A DNA stretch of 63,967 nucleotides from an uncultured Treponema sp. (GCF_945873775.1 NZ_CAMCEC010000012.1:1-63967), one strand, 5' to 3'; counted from the first letter of the stretch, positions 43,410-53,229 are shown. Program-made: numbers and translations. Notes: generated by a model from the sequence alone, not told the origin.

Positions 43410-44867
43410 ATGAGTGAACAGAATTACCGTGCTTTTTGGGATGAAGCCTTAAAACAAATCCATGATGAATACAAACTAAAAGGATTGGAATCAGAATTCA
43501 AGCTTTGGTTCAACATGGAATATGTAGAAGATACAATTGAAACTATAACCGTATCTGTACCCTCTGATTTCATGTGGATCAGCATGGTAAATAAAGGTTA
43601 TGTAAACGCAGTAGAATCAAAAATAGCCGAACTGTCAGGACAAAATATAAATTTAACTTATATATTGAAAAAACGAAATTCTCAAAAAGAATCTGAATCC
43701 ATAAATTCTGTACCCAAAACTGCAACCATTGATTCTGACAATTCAAATATTTCAAACGAAATAGAAATCGATTCAGAAAAAAAATCTGCACCCATAAATT
43801 CTGTACCCACTTTTAAAATTCATCCTCAATTAAGCGAAGATTACACATTTGAAAAATTTGTAAAAGGCGAAAACAGCGAATTTGCCTACAGCGCATCTCT
43901 CGCAGCCGCAAAAGAGCCAGGCAGACGATTTAATCCTCTTTTAATTTATGGAGGGGTCGGACTTGGAAAAACTCACCTAATGCAGTCAATTGGAAACTAT
44001 ATCTACAATAATCCGCCAGAAGGAAAAGAAAACATAAAAATCTGCTACATAAGCGCGGAAAATTTCTTGAATGAATTTACTTTTTCTTTAAGAGACGGAA
44101 CTTCTGAAAAATTCAAAAATAAATACAGAAAACTTGATGTTCTGCTCTTAGACGACATTCACTTTCTCGAAGATAAAATTCAGACACAGGAAGAGCTTTT
44201 TTATACATTTGAAGAGCTTTACAGAACTCATGCTCAAATTGTATTTACCTGCGACCGTCCAATTTCAGAATTAAATGGAATCGAAGACAGGCTGAAATCA
44301 AGATTTTCAATGGGAACTACAATAGATTTGCAGCCTCCAAGCTACGAAATAAGAAAAGCCATCCTCTTAAAAAAACTTGAAATAAAGAAAAAATCAGTTC
44401 CAGAAGATGTAATTGATTTCATAGCAAAAAATATTCAGTCGAATGTGCGCGAACTTGGAGCTTGCCTTGATAAAATGATTGGCTATGCTGAGCTTTTGCA
44501 GAAAAATCTTACAATCGATATTGCAAAAAAACTTCTAAGCGACAACATAAGCAAAGTTTCCGACGGCTCAATTTCAATAGACACAATTCAAAAAGTTGTC
44601 GCAAACCATTACAACATTTCTTTAAGCGATATAAAAGGAGTAAAGCGCAATAAAAAAATAGCATATTCACGCCACATTGCAATTTATATTTCCCGTATTT
44701 TAACGGAATCTTCATTCAATGAAATTGCTGCTGAATTCGGCGGAAAAGACCATTCAACAATAATGCACAGCTACAATACAATCGAACTTCAGCTTAAAAC
44801 AGACGAAAGCTTAAATTCAACAATTGAGCTCCTTATAAAAGAAATAAAAGATTACAAGAGGCTTTAA
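43410..44867 (+). CDS. dnaA: Chromosomal replication initiator protein DnaA
   Basis: This 485-residue protein has an N-terminal DnaB/self-interaction domain (about residues 1-90), a variable linker (about 90-150), and the AAA+ domain with Walker A GGVGLGKTH near 181 and Walker B LLDDIHFL. The C-terminal DNA-binding domain contains GGKDHSTIMHSYNTIE. DnaA melts oriC and loads the helicase. The linker spells three GTACCC-containing motif copies, discussed separately. The message is probably leaderless, unusual for a gene whose dose is tightly set. Confidence 0.99.
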   Translation: MSEQNYRAFWDEALKQIHDEYKLKGLESEFKLWFNMEYVEDTIETITVSVPSDFMWISMVNKGYVNAVESKIAELSGQNINLTYILKKRNSQKESESINSVPKTATIDSDNSNISNEIEIDSEKKSAPINSVPTFKIHPQLSEDYTFEKFVKGENSEFAYSASLAAAKEPGRRFNPLLIYGGVGLGKTHLMQSIGNYIYNNPPEGKENIKICYISAENFLNEFTFSLRDGTSEKFKNKYRKLDVLLLDDIHFLEDKIQTQEELFYTFEELYRTHAQIVFTCDRPISELNGIEDRLKSRFSMGTTIDLQPPSYEIRKAILLKKLEIKKKSVPEDVIDFIAKNIQSNVRELGACLDKMIGYAELLQKNLTIDIAKKLLSDNISKVSDGSISIDTIQKVVANHYNISLSDIKGVKRNKKIAYSRHIAIYISRILTESSFNEIAAEFGGKDHSTIMHSYNTIELQLKTDESLNSTIELLIKEIKDYKRL

Positions 44868-44904
44868 TTTCAGTGGAAAACTATATTCAAATATGTTATA
44901 ATCC

Positions 44905-45083
44905 TGTGGAAAAAATAAGGATTTTATAAAAAAAGTGAATTTGTGGAAAAAAAGTGAACTCATTTCATTGATTTTTGCACAACTTAATTTCTTTTAATAC
45001 AAAAAGAAAAATCACTTTTCCATAAATCCACAAGCACTATTACTACTATTACTAAAATTTATAAATTTATAAATTTAATATAG
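44905..45083. other. oriC: Origin of replication (oriC): DnaA boxes, DnaA-trios and unwinding region
   Basis: DnaA boxes TGTGGAAAA lie at 44905-44913 and 44942-44950, with weaker boxes TTTTCCATA (45016-45024) and AAATCCACA (45024-45032) on the other strand. Directly after the last box come the triplets ACT ATT ACT ACT ATT ACT (45036-45053), then about 30 nt of A/T only. Box, short GC spacer, trinucleotide repeats and AT-rich stretch is the order of the basal unwinding system defined in Bacillus subtilis. Confidence 0.88.
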
Positions 45084-45159
45084 CTTGTGTATAAAAATTC
45101 ATTTGCTTTTAAAAAGCGAATAATTATGCAAAATTGTATAGTAAAGCTAGGAGAAATAT

Positions 45160-46284
45160 ATGAGATTTACATTTGACAAAGACACAATGATTAAAGAAAT
45201 TTCAATTGCCCAAGAAATCATTTCAACAAAAAACATGGGTTCAATCCTTTCAAATATTCTTATTATAGCTCAGGAAAATAAGCTGACTATAAAAGCAACT
45301 GATATAAAAGTTAATTTTGAAACTCAAGTTCCTGTCCAGATAACTGAAGAAGGTACTACAACAGTTTACTGTGATAAATTCATGGGAATTTTGAATTCTC
45401 TTCCTTCTGGAGAAATTGAATTCAATCAGGAAAAAAAAGAAGGCGAAGAACAGTCTATAAATGTAATAATCAAGCCTGTAGATAAAAAAATTAAATTTCA
45501 GATGAAAAGCATGTCTCAGGAAAAATTCCCTGAATTTTATTCAGCTGAAAATGTTCCTTATTTTGAAGTTTCATCAAAAGACATAAAAGAAATGATAGCA
45601 CAGACTTCTTTTGCAGTAAGCGAAGATGAAACTCGCTATTTTATGAATGGTGTTTTCTTTGAGAAAAAAGGCGACAATTTAAATATGGTTGCCACAGATG
45701 GACGCCGTTTGAGTTTTGTTTCAAAATCAATTCTTGCTGGAATAAGCGAATTTCCTTCAGCTATAGTTCATCCAAAAATTTTAAATATTATATTAAAGCA
45801 CGCTCCGGAAGAAGGAAATATTTTTGTGGCTGTTGTTGATAAAATGATTTTCTTCAAATTCGGAAACTACAGATTTGGAGCGGCTCTTTTGGAAGGACAG
45901 TTTCCTAATTATGAGCGTGTTATTCCTGAACATCAGGCTTACAGTTTTCAAGTTTACAGAACTGATTTAGTAGATGCTCTTAGACGTGTTGCTCTTATGG
46001 TTGACAAAAAGGCTGGACGTATTTTCTTTAATATTTCTGACGGAGTTTTAAAAATAACATCTTCTCAGTCGGATATGGGAAGCGCAGATGAAGAAATTCC
46101 ATGTCAATATCAAGGTGAATCTTATACAATAGCATTAAATTTCCGCTATATTGAAGAACCTTTAAAAGGCATAAATTCTGAAAAAATAGCATTTGAATTC
46201 ACAGAGGAAATGAAAGCTGTTACAATGCGCCCTGAGCCAGCTGAAGATTATTTCCACATAATAATGCCGATGCAAAAAGAATAG
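45160..46284 (+). CDS. dnaN: DNA polymerase III sliding clamp (beta subunit)
   Basis: This 374-residue protein has the three-domain clamp pattern, with MRFTFDKDTMIKEISIAQEIISTKN at the start, FMNGVFFEKKGDNLNMVATDGRRLSF in the middle and the C-terminal MPMQ. It forms the ring that holds polymerase on DNA. AGGAG precedes the ATG. It is downstream of oriC and 17 nt before recF. Confidence 0.98.
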   Translation: MRFTFDKDTMIKEISIAQEIISTKNMGSILSNILIIAQENKLTIKATDIKVNFETQVPVQITEEGTTTVYCDKFMGILNSLPSGEIEFNQEKKEGEEQSINVIIKPVDKKIKFQMKSMSQEKFPEFYSAENVPYFEVSSKDIKEMIAQTSFAVSEDETRYFMNGVFFEKKGDNLNMVATDGRRLSFVSKSILAGISEFPSAIVHPKILNIILKHAPEEGNIFVAVVDKMIFFKFGNYRFGAALLEGQFPNYERVIPEHQAYSFQVYRTDLVDALRRVALMVDKKAGRIFFNISDGVLKITSSQSDMGSADEEIPCQYQGESYTIALNFRYIEEPLKGINSEKIAFEFTEEMKAVTMRPEPAEDYFHIIMPMQKE

Positions 46285-46301
46285 AAAATAAAGCATAAAA
46301 A

Positions 46302-47423
46302 ATGCCTTTTCTTTCTCTGTCTCCATATAATTTTAGAAATCTCTGCAATGAAAACATAGATTTGTCATCAAAAGAAATTTATTTTGTTGGAAAAAATGGA
46401 CAGGGAAAGAGCAATCTTTTGGAAGCACTTTATTATTCATCTTACGGCTCATCGTTTAGAACTCATATTGATTCAGAAGTTATAAAAAAAAATGAAAATG
46501 AAATGAGCCTTAGATGTTTGTTCAGGGAAGAAAACGGAACTTCCCATACAACTTCAATTATTTTAAAGGAAAAGCTTAAAAAAATAGAAAAAGACGGAAA
46601 AATTCTTCATGACCGAAAAGAACTTATAAATACAATGCCTTGCGTTCTTTATAGCCATGAAGATTTGGACTTTGCCATAGGTTCTCCAGAAAGAAGGCGA
46701 TTTTTCATAGATCAGTCATTGAGCATGTACGATGTTCTTTACATTGATATTATGAGAAAATATAAACGTATTCTAAAAAACAGAAATTTAAGTTTAAAAG
46801 AAAAGCATTACGATTTGCTTGAAACTTATGATTTTCAACTTGCTCAAAATGGACTTGAAATTCAGAAAAAAAGGAAAGACGCTGTTTTTGGTTTTAATCA
46901 GATTTTTGGAAAACTTTACGAGCAGGTAACTGGAATTTCTGGAGTTTCCATAAAATATATTCCGTCTTGGAAAAATAAATCAGACAATTTGAATTCTCCT
47001 TTTTTTGATAGAAATATTCCGTCAGTCGATTATGTTGTTGATTATTTAAATAAAACAAGGGAGCAGGAAAAAATAATTGGCTCTTCAATGAGCGGACCTC
47101 ATCGGGATAAAATTGTTTTTGAAAAAGAAGGAATTCCTTTTGTTCCAACAGCATCTACTGGTCAAAAAAGGCTTATAGCTTTGATTTTAAGAACTGGTCA
47201 AGCTGTTTTTTATAAGCAGATTACGTCAAGAAAGCCAGTTTTGCTTATGGATGATGTTCTTCTTGAGCTAGATCCTGAAAAAAGACAAAAAGTAACTTCT
47301 CTTTTGCCTGAATATGATCAGCTTTTTTGCACTTTTCTTCCCGGAGAACCTTATAAAAATTACAAAAGAGAAAGCACAAGAGTTTACAAAATTCAAGACG
47401 GAAAATGGGAAGATTCAGAATGA
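46302..47423 (+). CDS. recF: DNA replication/repair protein RecF
   Basis: This 373-residue protein has Walker A GKNGQGKSN near residue 30, the ABC signature-like STGQKRLIALILR and Walker B VLLMDDVLLELDPEKR. RecF helps load RecA at gaps and stalled forks. The first residues, MPFLSLSPYNFRNL, match the usual RecF start. It lies in the dnaN operon and overlaps dciA by four bases. Confidence 0.97.
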   Translation: MPFLSLSPYNFRNLCNENIDLSSKEIYFVGKNGQGKSNLLEALYYSSYGSSFRTHIDSEVIKKNENEMSLRCLFREENGTSHTTSIILKEKLKKIEKDGKILHDRKELINTMPCVLYSHEDLDFAIGSPERRRFFIDQSLSMYDVLYIDIMRKYKRILKNRNLSLKEKHYDLLETYDFQLAQNGLEIQKKRKDAVFGFNQIFGKLYEQVTGISGVSIKYIPSWKNKSDNLNSPFFDRNIPSVDYVVDYLNKTREQEKIIGSSMSGPHRDKIVFEKEGIPFVPTASTGQKRLIALILRTGQAVFYKQITSRKPVLLMDDVLLELDPEKRQKVTSLLPEYDQLFCTFLPGEPYKNYKRESTRVYKIQDGKWEDSE

Positions 47424-47962
47424 GAGAAGAAATTGTTTCTTTTAGCCAGATAATTTCAAATGCATTCAATTCTATAAAAGTTGAAAATGCACAGAATTCT
47501 GTAAATATTTATGACGAATGGAAAAAAATTCTTTCGCGCATAAAAACAAATTCTTCAAATCCGAATGAAGGTCTTAACATGGCAGGACATAGCCGTGTAA
47601 TTGACTTGAAAAATGGAATTTTGCTAATTGAAGCCGATCATCCTGGCTGGATTTCGCTTATACAATTTCATAAAAAATACATAATCAATGGATTTAGAAT
47701 GAAATTTCCTGAAGTTGAATTTAAAACTCTTGCATTCCGCCTAAAAGGAAACAAAGGTGAAATTTCATCAGGAATAGAAAATAAAGATTCAATTTATAAA
47801 AAAGTTGAAAAAAAACTTGAATTTGAAGAAGAAATTAACAAAAAATCTGGAATTAACATCAATAAAAATTTGGAAAAGTCAGAAAAAAAAGAGCTTCCTC
47901 CAGAATTAAAAGTTCTTTTTGATGATTTAAGAAAAAGTATGTTGACCAATCTTGAAAAATAA
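47420..47962 (+). CDS. dciA: DciA-like helicase loader/regulator (DUF721)
   Basis: The start at 47420 overlaps the recF stop (ATGA); another ATG at 47405 is possible. The 180-residue protein has an N-terminal DUF721 domain with VNIYDEWKKILSRI and RVIDLKNGILLIEADHPGWISLIQFHKKYIING. DciA is the ancestral loader of the replicative helicase DnaB in bacteria lacking DnaC or DnaI. The location after recF fits that role. The basic, Lys/Glu-rich C-terminal half looks disordered. Confidence 0.85.
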   Translation: MREEIVSFSQIISNAFNSIKVENAQNSVNIYDEWKKILSRIKTNSSNPNEGLNMAGHSRVIDLKNGILLIEADHPGWISLIQFHKKYIINGFRMKFPEVEFKTLAFRLKGNKGEISSGIENKDSIYKKVEKKLEFEEEINKKSGININKNLEKSEKKELPPELKVLFDDLRKSMLTNLEK

Positions 47963-48018
47963 TGATAATATCTGCTCTACTAATCTGAAAAAAATTTTAT
48001 TTATATAGGAGTCTTATT

Positions 48019-48174
48019 ATGTTACGTACATATCAGCCTAGCAAAGTAAAGCGCAATAGAAAATTCGGTTTCCGTGCACGTATGGCAACTCGCGGCGGAC
48101 GCATGGTTCTTGCTAGAAGAAGAGCTAAGGGTCGCTACAAGCTTACAGTTTCTGACGAAAAGAAGCCTTACTGA
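48019..48174 (+). CDS. rpmH: 50S ribosomal protein L34
   Basis: The 51-residue basic protein reads [18 protein letters not shown], then [21 protein letters not shown]. This is the universal L34 pattern, with a slightly longer tail ending EKKPY. TAGGAG lies 8 nt before the ATG. It precedes rnpA, as in nearly all bacteria. Confidence 0.98.
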   Translation: MLRTYQPSKVKRNRKFGFRARMATRGGRMVLARRRAKGRYKLTVSDEKKPY

Positions 48175-48191
48175 TTTTTCTGAATAAAAGG

Positions 48192-48554
48192 ATGGATACG
48201 GACTTGCTAAAAACAGGGCGTTTTAGAAAAGAAGAACATATAAAGCGCTTTGCCGACATCCAGAAACTTTTTAAAACAGGGAAGAGATTCAGTGTTGCTG
48301 GAGCAAAAATTTTTTTTTCCAGAAATAATTTGGATTTTAATAGAATTGCTTTTCCTCTTCCCCGTGGCTATGGAAATGCTGTTGAAAGAAACAGATCTAA
48401 ACGTTATAGCCGTGAAACATATCGTTTTTTTAAAGCGCGCCTGAACACCGGTTTTGATATTCTTTTTTTAGTTTATCCCGGAAATGACTCGTTCCTTTCG
48501 CGGTGCGGACAATTTAAGACATTATGCAAAAAAGCTGGCTTATTAAAGGAATAA
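48192..48554 (+). CDS. rnpA: Ribonuclease P protein component
   Basis: This 120-residue basic protein has the RNR signature [19 protein letters not shown] and a basic N-terminus. It binds the RNase P RNA and helps cut 5' leaders from tRNA precursors. The ATG follows AAAGG with no spacer, so the true start could be the TTG four codons on. It overlaps yidD by 31 nt. Confidence 0.95.
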   Translation: MDTDLLKTGRFRKEEHIKRFADIQKLFKTGKRFSVAGAKIFFSRNNLDFNRIAFPLPRGYGNAVERNRSKRYSRETYRFFKARLNTGFDILFLVYPGNDSFLSRCGQFKTLCKKAGLLKE

Positions 48555-48772
48555 GAAATTTCTTCATAAGTTTTTTTGTTCTTTTTATAAGATTTTATCA
48601 AGTTTGTATTTCTCCTCTATTTCCTCCGTGCTGTCGTTATACTCCAAGTTGTTCTGCCTATGCATTGGAGTCAATTCAAAAACATGGTCCTGTAAAGGGG
48701 CTTTATTTCGCCATAAAAAGAATTCTCAGATGCAATCCTTTTTGCAAGGGAGGCTATGATCCTGTTCCTTAA
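48524..48772 (+). CDS. yidD: Membrane protein insertion efficiency factor YidD
   Basis: The 82-residue protein has an amphipathic N-terminal helix, then [30 protein letters not shown] and [19 protein letters not shown], the strongly conserved YidD pattern with its Cys residues. It aids YidC-dependent insertion. It overlaps the end of rnpA and is 20 nt before yidC. Confidence 0.95.
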   Translation: MQKSWLIKGIRNFFISFFVLFIRFYQVCISPLFPPCCRYTPSCSAYALESIQKHGPVKGLYFAIKRILRCNPFCKGGYDPVP

Positions 48773-48792
48773 AGGCGTAAAAGGAAAAATTT

Positions 48793-50601
48793 ATGGAAAA
48801 AAATACTATTTTAGCAATAGCACTTTCTACAATTGTTCTTGTTGTTTCTTTGTTTATTCAGACAAAGTATGTTATGCCGCGTCAGCAGGAAAGAGCGCGT
48901 GAGCAAGCTGCCGAATTTGAAGCAAAAAAAGAAGAGCAGGAAGCTCAAATAAAAGCTGAAAAAGAAATGATTTCTGCTTCATTTTCTGAGGCGACAGTTC
49001 AGAATTCTGAAGATGTTCAGGAATTTGTAATTTCAACTAACAAAGCAAAAATTACATTTACAAACCGTGGCGGAGACATTACAAGCTATCAGCTTCTTGA
49101 GCATAAAGATAAAGAAACTGGTTCTGGCGTTGAAATGGTAAATAATATAACCAGTTCAAACAGAGCTTTCAGTATTTCTTTTGGCGGAACTGAAAATCCG
49201 GCTTTAAATGATATATTCAATGTGACAAAGAAAGACGATTATACGATTCTTTTCTATCGTGATTATGAAATTAAAGATTCTGAAGGAAATCCTAAAAAAT
49301 TCACACTTGGAAAAAGATATACTTTCAGTCCTGATGATTATGCTTTTAAACTTGATATTTCTATAATTTCTAAGGAAGGCGGAGAATTTGGAATTGGAGG
49401 CGCAGCTTATACTTTAAGAACCGCTCCTCAAATTGGACCAAGATACGATAAGAAAAACCGCTACGAAGTAAGACAATTTCTTGCATTGAACGGCGGAAAA
49501 AAATTCCGCAAGAATATTTCAGATAAATTTTACGACTTGAATTCTGTGGACTGGGCTGGAGTCGGCGGAAAATATTTTACAATGCTTGTAAAGCCTTCTT
49601 CTCCTTCTGATATGCTTGGAAAAATAAAAGTTTCATCTAAATCTGAAAATGAAGACGGATGCCAGATTTTTATTCCAAGAAAGCCTGTTTTGGACGAAAC
49701 TTCAAATGATACTTATTACATTTATGTTGGACCTCGTCAGGAACGCGAGCTTATAAAATATAATGATCAGACAAAAAACGCATGGAATCTTTCAAATGCT
49801 AAATTCAACGAAGCTTTGCAGACAAGCGGATTCCTTTCTTGGATTGAAATAATTTTAAAATGGTGTCTTGAAAAAATCAATTTAGTTGCACATAACTGGG
49901 GAATTTCCATAATAATTCTTACGATTCTTTTGAAGATTGTTTTGTTCCCGCTGAATAAAAATGCCGCTATGGGTTCTCTTAAGATGCAGAAAATTCAGCC
50001 TAAAATGAAAGTTCTTCAGGAAAAATACAAGAATGACCAGCAGAAGCTTAGCATGGAAATGCAAAAACTTTATAAAGAAGCTGGATACAATCCGATGTCT
50101 GGATGCCTTCCGATGGTTGTTCAAATGTTTATTTTGTTTGCTCTTTACAATGTTTTCAATAATTACTTTGAATTCCGCGGAGCAAGTTTTGTAAAAGGTT
50201 GGATTGAAGATCTTTCAGCTGGAGACAGCATTTGGACTTGGAAACGCAACATTCCTTTTATTTCAGCATTTACGATGAACAATTTGCGCCTTCTTCCGTT
50301 TATTTATACTGCATCTCAGCTTTTGAACGGAAAAATAACTCAGTACGGAAATCCTGGAACTGGAGCAAGCCAGTCGCAGATGAAGTTCATGATGTATGGA
50401 ATGCCGTTGATGTTCTTCTTCTTGTTTTATAATGTTCCGAGCGGACTTTTGCTTTACTGGGCAGTCAGTAATATTATTCAGATTGGTCAGCAGCTTGTTA
50501 TAAACAGCGTAATGAACAAAAAACGCTCCGAGCTTGAAAACGAAAAAACTGTAAATAAAAACGTCTTGAAATTTAAAGGCGGAAAAAAGAAAACAAGATA
50601 A
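48793..50601 (+). CDS. yidC: Membrane protein insertase YidC
   Basis: This 602-residue protein has an N-terminal membrane helix (about residues 5-24), a Gln/Glu-rich stretch, and a large periplasmic beta-domain (about 60-345). The conserved insertase core follows with WGISIIILTILLKIVLFPLNK, MSGCLPMVVQMFILFALYNVF and the last helices. The form with the periplasmic domain is typical of diderm bacteria. YidC inserts inner-membrane proteins with or without SecYEG. Confidence 0.97.
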   Translation: MEKNTILAIALSTIVLVVSLFIQTKYVMPRQQERAREQAAEFEAKKEEQEAQIKAEKEMISASFSEATVQNSEDVQEFVISTNKAKITFTNRGGDITSYQLLEHKDKETGSGVEMVNNITSSNRAFSISFGGTENPALNDIFNVTKKDDYTILFYRDYEIKDSEGNPKKFTLGKRYTFSPDDYAFKLDISIISKEGGEFGIGGAAYTLRTAPQIGPRYDKKNRYEVRQFLALNGGKKFRKNISDKFYDLNSVDWAGVGGKYFTMLVKPSSPSDMLGKIKVSSKSENEDGCQIFIPRKPVLDETSNDTYYIYVGPRQERELIKYNDQTKNAWNLSNAKFNEALQTSGFLSWIEIILKWCLEKINLVAHNWGISIIILTILLKIVLFPLNKNAAMGSLKMQKIQPKMKVLQEKYKNDQQKLSMEMQKLYKEAGYNPMSGCLPMVVQMFILFALYNVFNNYFEFRGASFVKGWIEDLSAGDSIWTWKRNIPFISAFTMNNLRLLPFIYTASQLLNGKITQYGNPGTGASQSQMKFMMYGMPLMFFFLFYNVPSGLLLYWAVSNIIQIGQQLVINSVMNKKRSELENEKTVNKNVLKFKGGKKKTR

Positions 50602-50624
50602 AATTTAATTTTGCGAGGTAATAT

Positions 50625-51341
50625 ATGACTTACGAATATGAAGGAAAAACAGAAAAAGAAGCTATTGAAAAAGCTGCTGCTGAGCTTGGACTTGAAAAAG
50701 ACCAGTTTGATGTTGAAATTCTTGAATCCCAGAAAAAAAGCTTGTTTAAAAACGGATATGTAAAAATCAGAGTTCACACAGTTGATTCAAAAAATCAAGT
50801 TTCACCTGAATTTGATGGAAAAGTTCCTAATGCAACAACAAGAGCTAATGACCCTTCGTTAGTTTCTAATCCTCTTCCTCAGGACGAAATTGAAGAAAAA
50901 ATTATTGATTTTGTAAAAACTCTTATTGAAAAAATGGGATATGAGGCTGCTGTTGAAATCATGTTCCGTGAAGAAAAAAAGATTGGAATAAAACTTTCAA
51001 GCGAGTCGTCTTCAATTCTTATTGGAAGAAAAGGCAAAAACCTTGATGCAATGCAGCTTATTGTAAATGTTTACGCAGGACATCTTGGAAGAGAAGATTT
51101 GCGCATTATTCTTGATACAGAAAATTATAGAATCCGCCGTGAAGAAAGTCTTGTGCGCCTTGCCTATGTTACAGCTGACAAAGTCCGCCAGAAGAAAACT
51201 TCAATTTTGCTTGAGCCGATGAATCCTTTTGAGCGCCGTCTTATTCATACAACTTTAAATGATATTGCAGATGTTGAAACCAAATCGGAAGGAGAAGGTT
51301 TATATAAGCAGGTGCGCGTTATTTATAAAGGTGTGCGCTGA
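50625..51341 (+). CDS. jag: RNA-binding protein Jag/KhpB
   Basis: This 238-residue protein has a Jag N-terminal domain (about residues 1-50; YEYEGKTEKEAIEKAAAELGL), a KH domain (about 88-160, with SSILIGRKGKNLDAMQLIVN) and an R3H domain (about 170-237, RRLIHTTLNDIADVETKSEG). It binds RNA and has been linked to cell shape and division control in other bacteria. It lies 23 nt after yidC. GCGAGG precedes the ATG. Confidence 0.95.
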   Translation: MTYEYEGKTEKEAIEKAAAELGLEKDQFDVEILESQKKSLFKNGYVKIRVHTVDSKNQVSPEFDGKVPNATTRANDPSLVSNPLPQDEIEEKIIDFVKTLIEKMGYEAAVEIMFREEKKIGIKLSSESSSILIGRKGKNLDAMQLIVNVYAGHLGREDLRIILDTENYRIRREESLVRLAYVTADKVRQKKTSILLEPMNPFERRLIHTTLNDIADVETKSEGEGLYKQVRVIYKGVR

Positions 51342-51362
51342 TTAAAATTTGGAGAAAAGCCG

Positions 51363-52139
51363 ATGAAAAAGTTTATTTTTAGAATTTCAGGATTTTTTTT
51401 AGTTTTGAATTTTTTTACTGCATTTTTGTCGGCTTATTCCGCGGAAGAAATTCTTGGAAAAGAAAATTTTGAGCTTTTAAAGCAGCAGGGAAAAATTCAG
51501 GCTAATGAGTTTAAGCCAAAAGAAGCAAAATTTTCACTTCTTCCTAAAACTGAGCTTTCAAATAAAATTGCAGAAGAACTTGCGTCAAATGAAGGTGATT
51601 TGCCTTCTCTCATTGGCGAAAATATTTATCTTATTCCAAAAGAAAATATTGATTTGAATGAGGCTTCTGTAATTTTACGTTCTGTCAGCAAAATGGAAGG
51701 AATGCAATATTATTCAAATGGTGAAAAAAAGTGGACTACGCTTTATCACGACGCATATTGCATTGCAGGACCTCAAGATAGAACTAGAGTTGATGATAAA
51801 ACAGAAGGAAGCGCAAACGGACTTGTTCAGTATTGCCTTTTAAATGACAATTCGCTTGGAAAAACAAACTACGAAGTTTCATATTTTCAGACTGAAAATG
51901 AAATTTCAATGAAACTTGTAAACACAACCCCTGTATATTACAAGTTTATAAAAGCTGTAAAGCCAGAAAATGTTCATATAAATCTTGTTATGACAGTTTG
52001 TGATGATTATATTGTCGTTTATATGAATGTAAAGGCGAATTTTTTCTCTTTGGGAGTTCTTGAAAAAAGAATGCAAAAGTCGCTTTTAAATAGGCTTGAT
52101 GCGATTTACACATGGTTTTCTAAGCAAATTTCTGAGTGA
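51363..52139 (+). CDS. Secreted Treponema-type protein of unknown function
   Basis: This 258-residue protein has a signal peptide (about residues 1-27, ending SAYSA). I do not recognise a characterised family; the pattern (LLPKTELSNKIAEEL, ILRSVSKMEGMQYYS, WTTLYHDAYCIAGPQD) looks like a conserved spirochaetal periplasmic protein such as DUF6675, but that name is a guess. It lies between jag and the PPIase lipoprotein with short gaps, so it is probably made with the membrane-insertion genes. TTTGGAG precedes the ATG. Confidence 0.7.
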   Translation: MKKFIFRISGFFLVLNFFTAFLSAYSAEEILGKENFELLKQQGKIQANEFKPKEAKFSLLPKTELSNKIAEELASNEGDLPSLIGENIYLIPKENIDLNEASVILRSVSKMEGMQYYSNGEKKWTTLYHDAYCIAGPQDRTRVDDKTEGSANGLVQYCLLNDNSLGKTNYEVSYFQTENEISMKLVNTTPVYYKFIKAVKPENVHINLVMTVCDDYIVVYMNVKANFFSLGVLEKRMQKSLLNRLDAIYTWFSKQISE

Positions 52140-52154
52140 TGTTTTGGGGGAAAA

Positions 52155-53177
52155 ATGAAAAAATTTATAGGGGCGTTGCTTTTTGCCTGCTCGCTTATTT
52201 TTTATGGAGGATGTAAACCTATGAAATCTTTGGAAGGAAAAAATGGACTTTTTGCTGTAATAAATACAAGCAAAGGCGATATTATTCTTGAACTTTTTTA
52301 TAAACAGGCTCCTTTAACGGTAACAAACTTTGTTGGACTTGCGGAAGGAACTTTGGATGCTGCAAAAGGAAAGCCTTTTTATGATGGATTAAAATTTCAT
52401 CGTGTTATTGCTAATTTTATGATTCAGGGCGGAGATCCAAAAGGAAACGGAACAGGCGGTCCTGGATATAATTTTGCAGATGAAATTGTAGATGGACTTG
52501 AATTTACAGGTTCTGGAGTTCTTGCAATGGCAAATGCAGGACCTGGAACAAATGGAAGTCAGTTTTTTATAACCCATGTAGAAACTCCTTGGCTGAATGG
52601 TCATCATACAATTTTTGGACACGTTGTTGATGAAGCAAGCCAAGCTACAGTAAATGCTATTGCTCAGAATGATGAAATTAAAAGCATAAAAATTCTCCGT
52701 CAAGGCGAAGAAGCTGAAAAATTCACTGCAACACAGGCTGATTTTGACAGGCTTGCCGCAGAAGCTGAAAAAAAGGCTTTGGAAGCAAAAGAAAAAGCAA
52801 ATGCTTCAAAAATTGCAGAAGTAGAAAAGAATTTTCCAGGATTTGAAAAAGATAAGAATGGAATTTACTATAAAATAACAAAAGAAGGCACTGGAAATAA
52901 ATGCGGCTCAAGAAAATCAGTTGCTACTGAATATAAGGGATATTTAGTAGACGGAAGTGTTTTTGATCAGTCAAAAGGCAGAGGCCCTCTTGAATTCCAA
53001 ACTGGAGCAGGACAAATGATTCCAGGCTTTGATATTATGGTTCAGGATATGAAGCTTGGTGAAAAAAGAACAATTGTAATTCCTTCTGATTTGGCGTATG
53101 GAGACAGAGGCTACCCTGGAGTAATTCCTGGCGGCGCTTATATTGCATTTGATATTGAACTTGTAAAGATAAAATAA
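52155..53177 (+). CDS. Lipoprotein with cyclophilin and FKBP peptidyl-prolyl isomerase domains
   Basis: This 340-residue protein has a lipoprotein signal (FYGGC, lipid Cys at residue 21). A cyclophilin domain follows (about 30-185; [21 protein letters not shown] and [22 protein letters not shown]), then a Lys/Ala/Glu-rich helix, and an FKBP domain (about 245-340; [25 protein letters not shown] and the C-terminal strand). Fused cyclophilin-FKBP immunophilins are known from Treponema denticola and Flavobacterium. It should speed proline isomerisation during folding of exported proteins. A terminator follows. Confidence 0.93.
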   Translation: MKKFIGALLFACSLIFYGGCKPMKSLEGKNGLFAVINTSKGDIILELFYKQAPLTVTNFVGLAEGTLDAAKGKPFYDGLKFHRVIANFMIQGGDPKGNGTGGPGYNFADEIVDGLEFTGSGVLAMANAGPGTNGSQFFITHVETPWLNGHHTIFGHVVDEASQATVNAIAQNDEIKSIKILRQGEEAEKFTATQADFDRLAAEAEKKALEAKEKANASKIAEVEKNFPGFEKDKNGIYYKITKEGTGNKCGSRKSVATEYKGYLVDGSVFDQSKGRGPLEFQTGAGQMIPGFDIMVQDMKLGEKRTIVIPSDLAYGDRGYPGVIPGGAYIAFDIELVKIK

Positions 53178-53197
53178 TTTTTTTGAAAATTAACAGG

Positions 53198-53227
53198 CAC
53201 GTTGTTAATAGCAGCGTGCTTTTTTTT
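53198..53227 (+). terminator. Terminator after the PPIase lipoprotein
   Basis: GCACG pairs with CGTGC around a loop that can add further pairs, followed by seven T. Confidence 0.75.
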
Positions 53228-53229
53228 AT

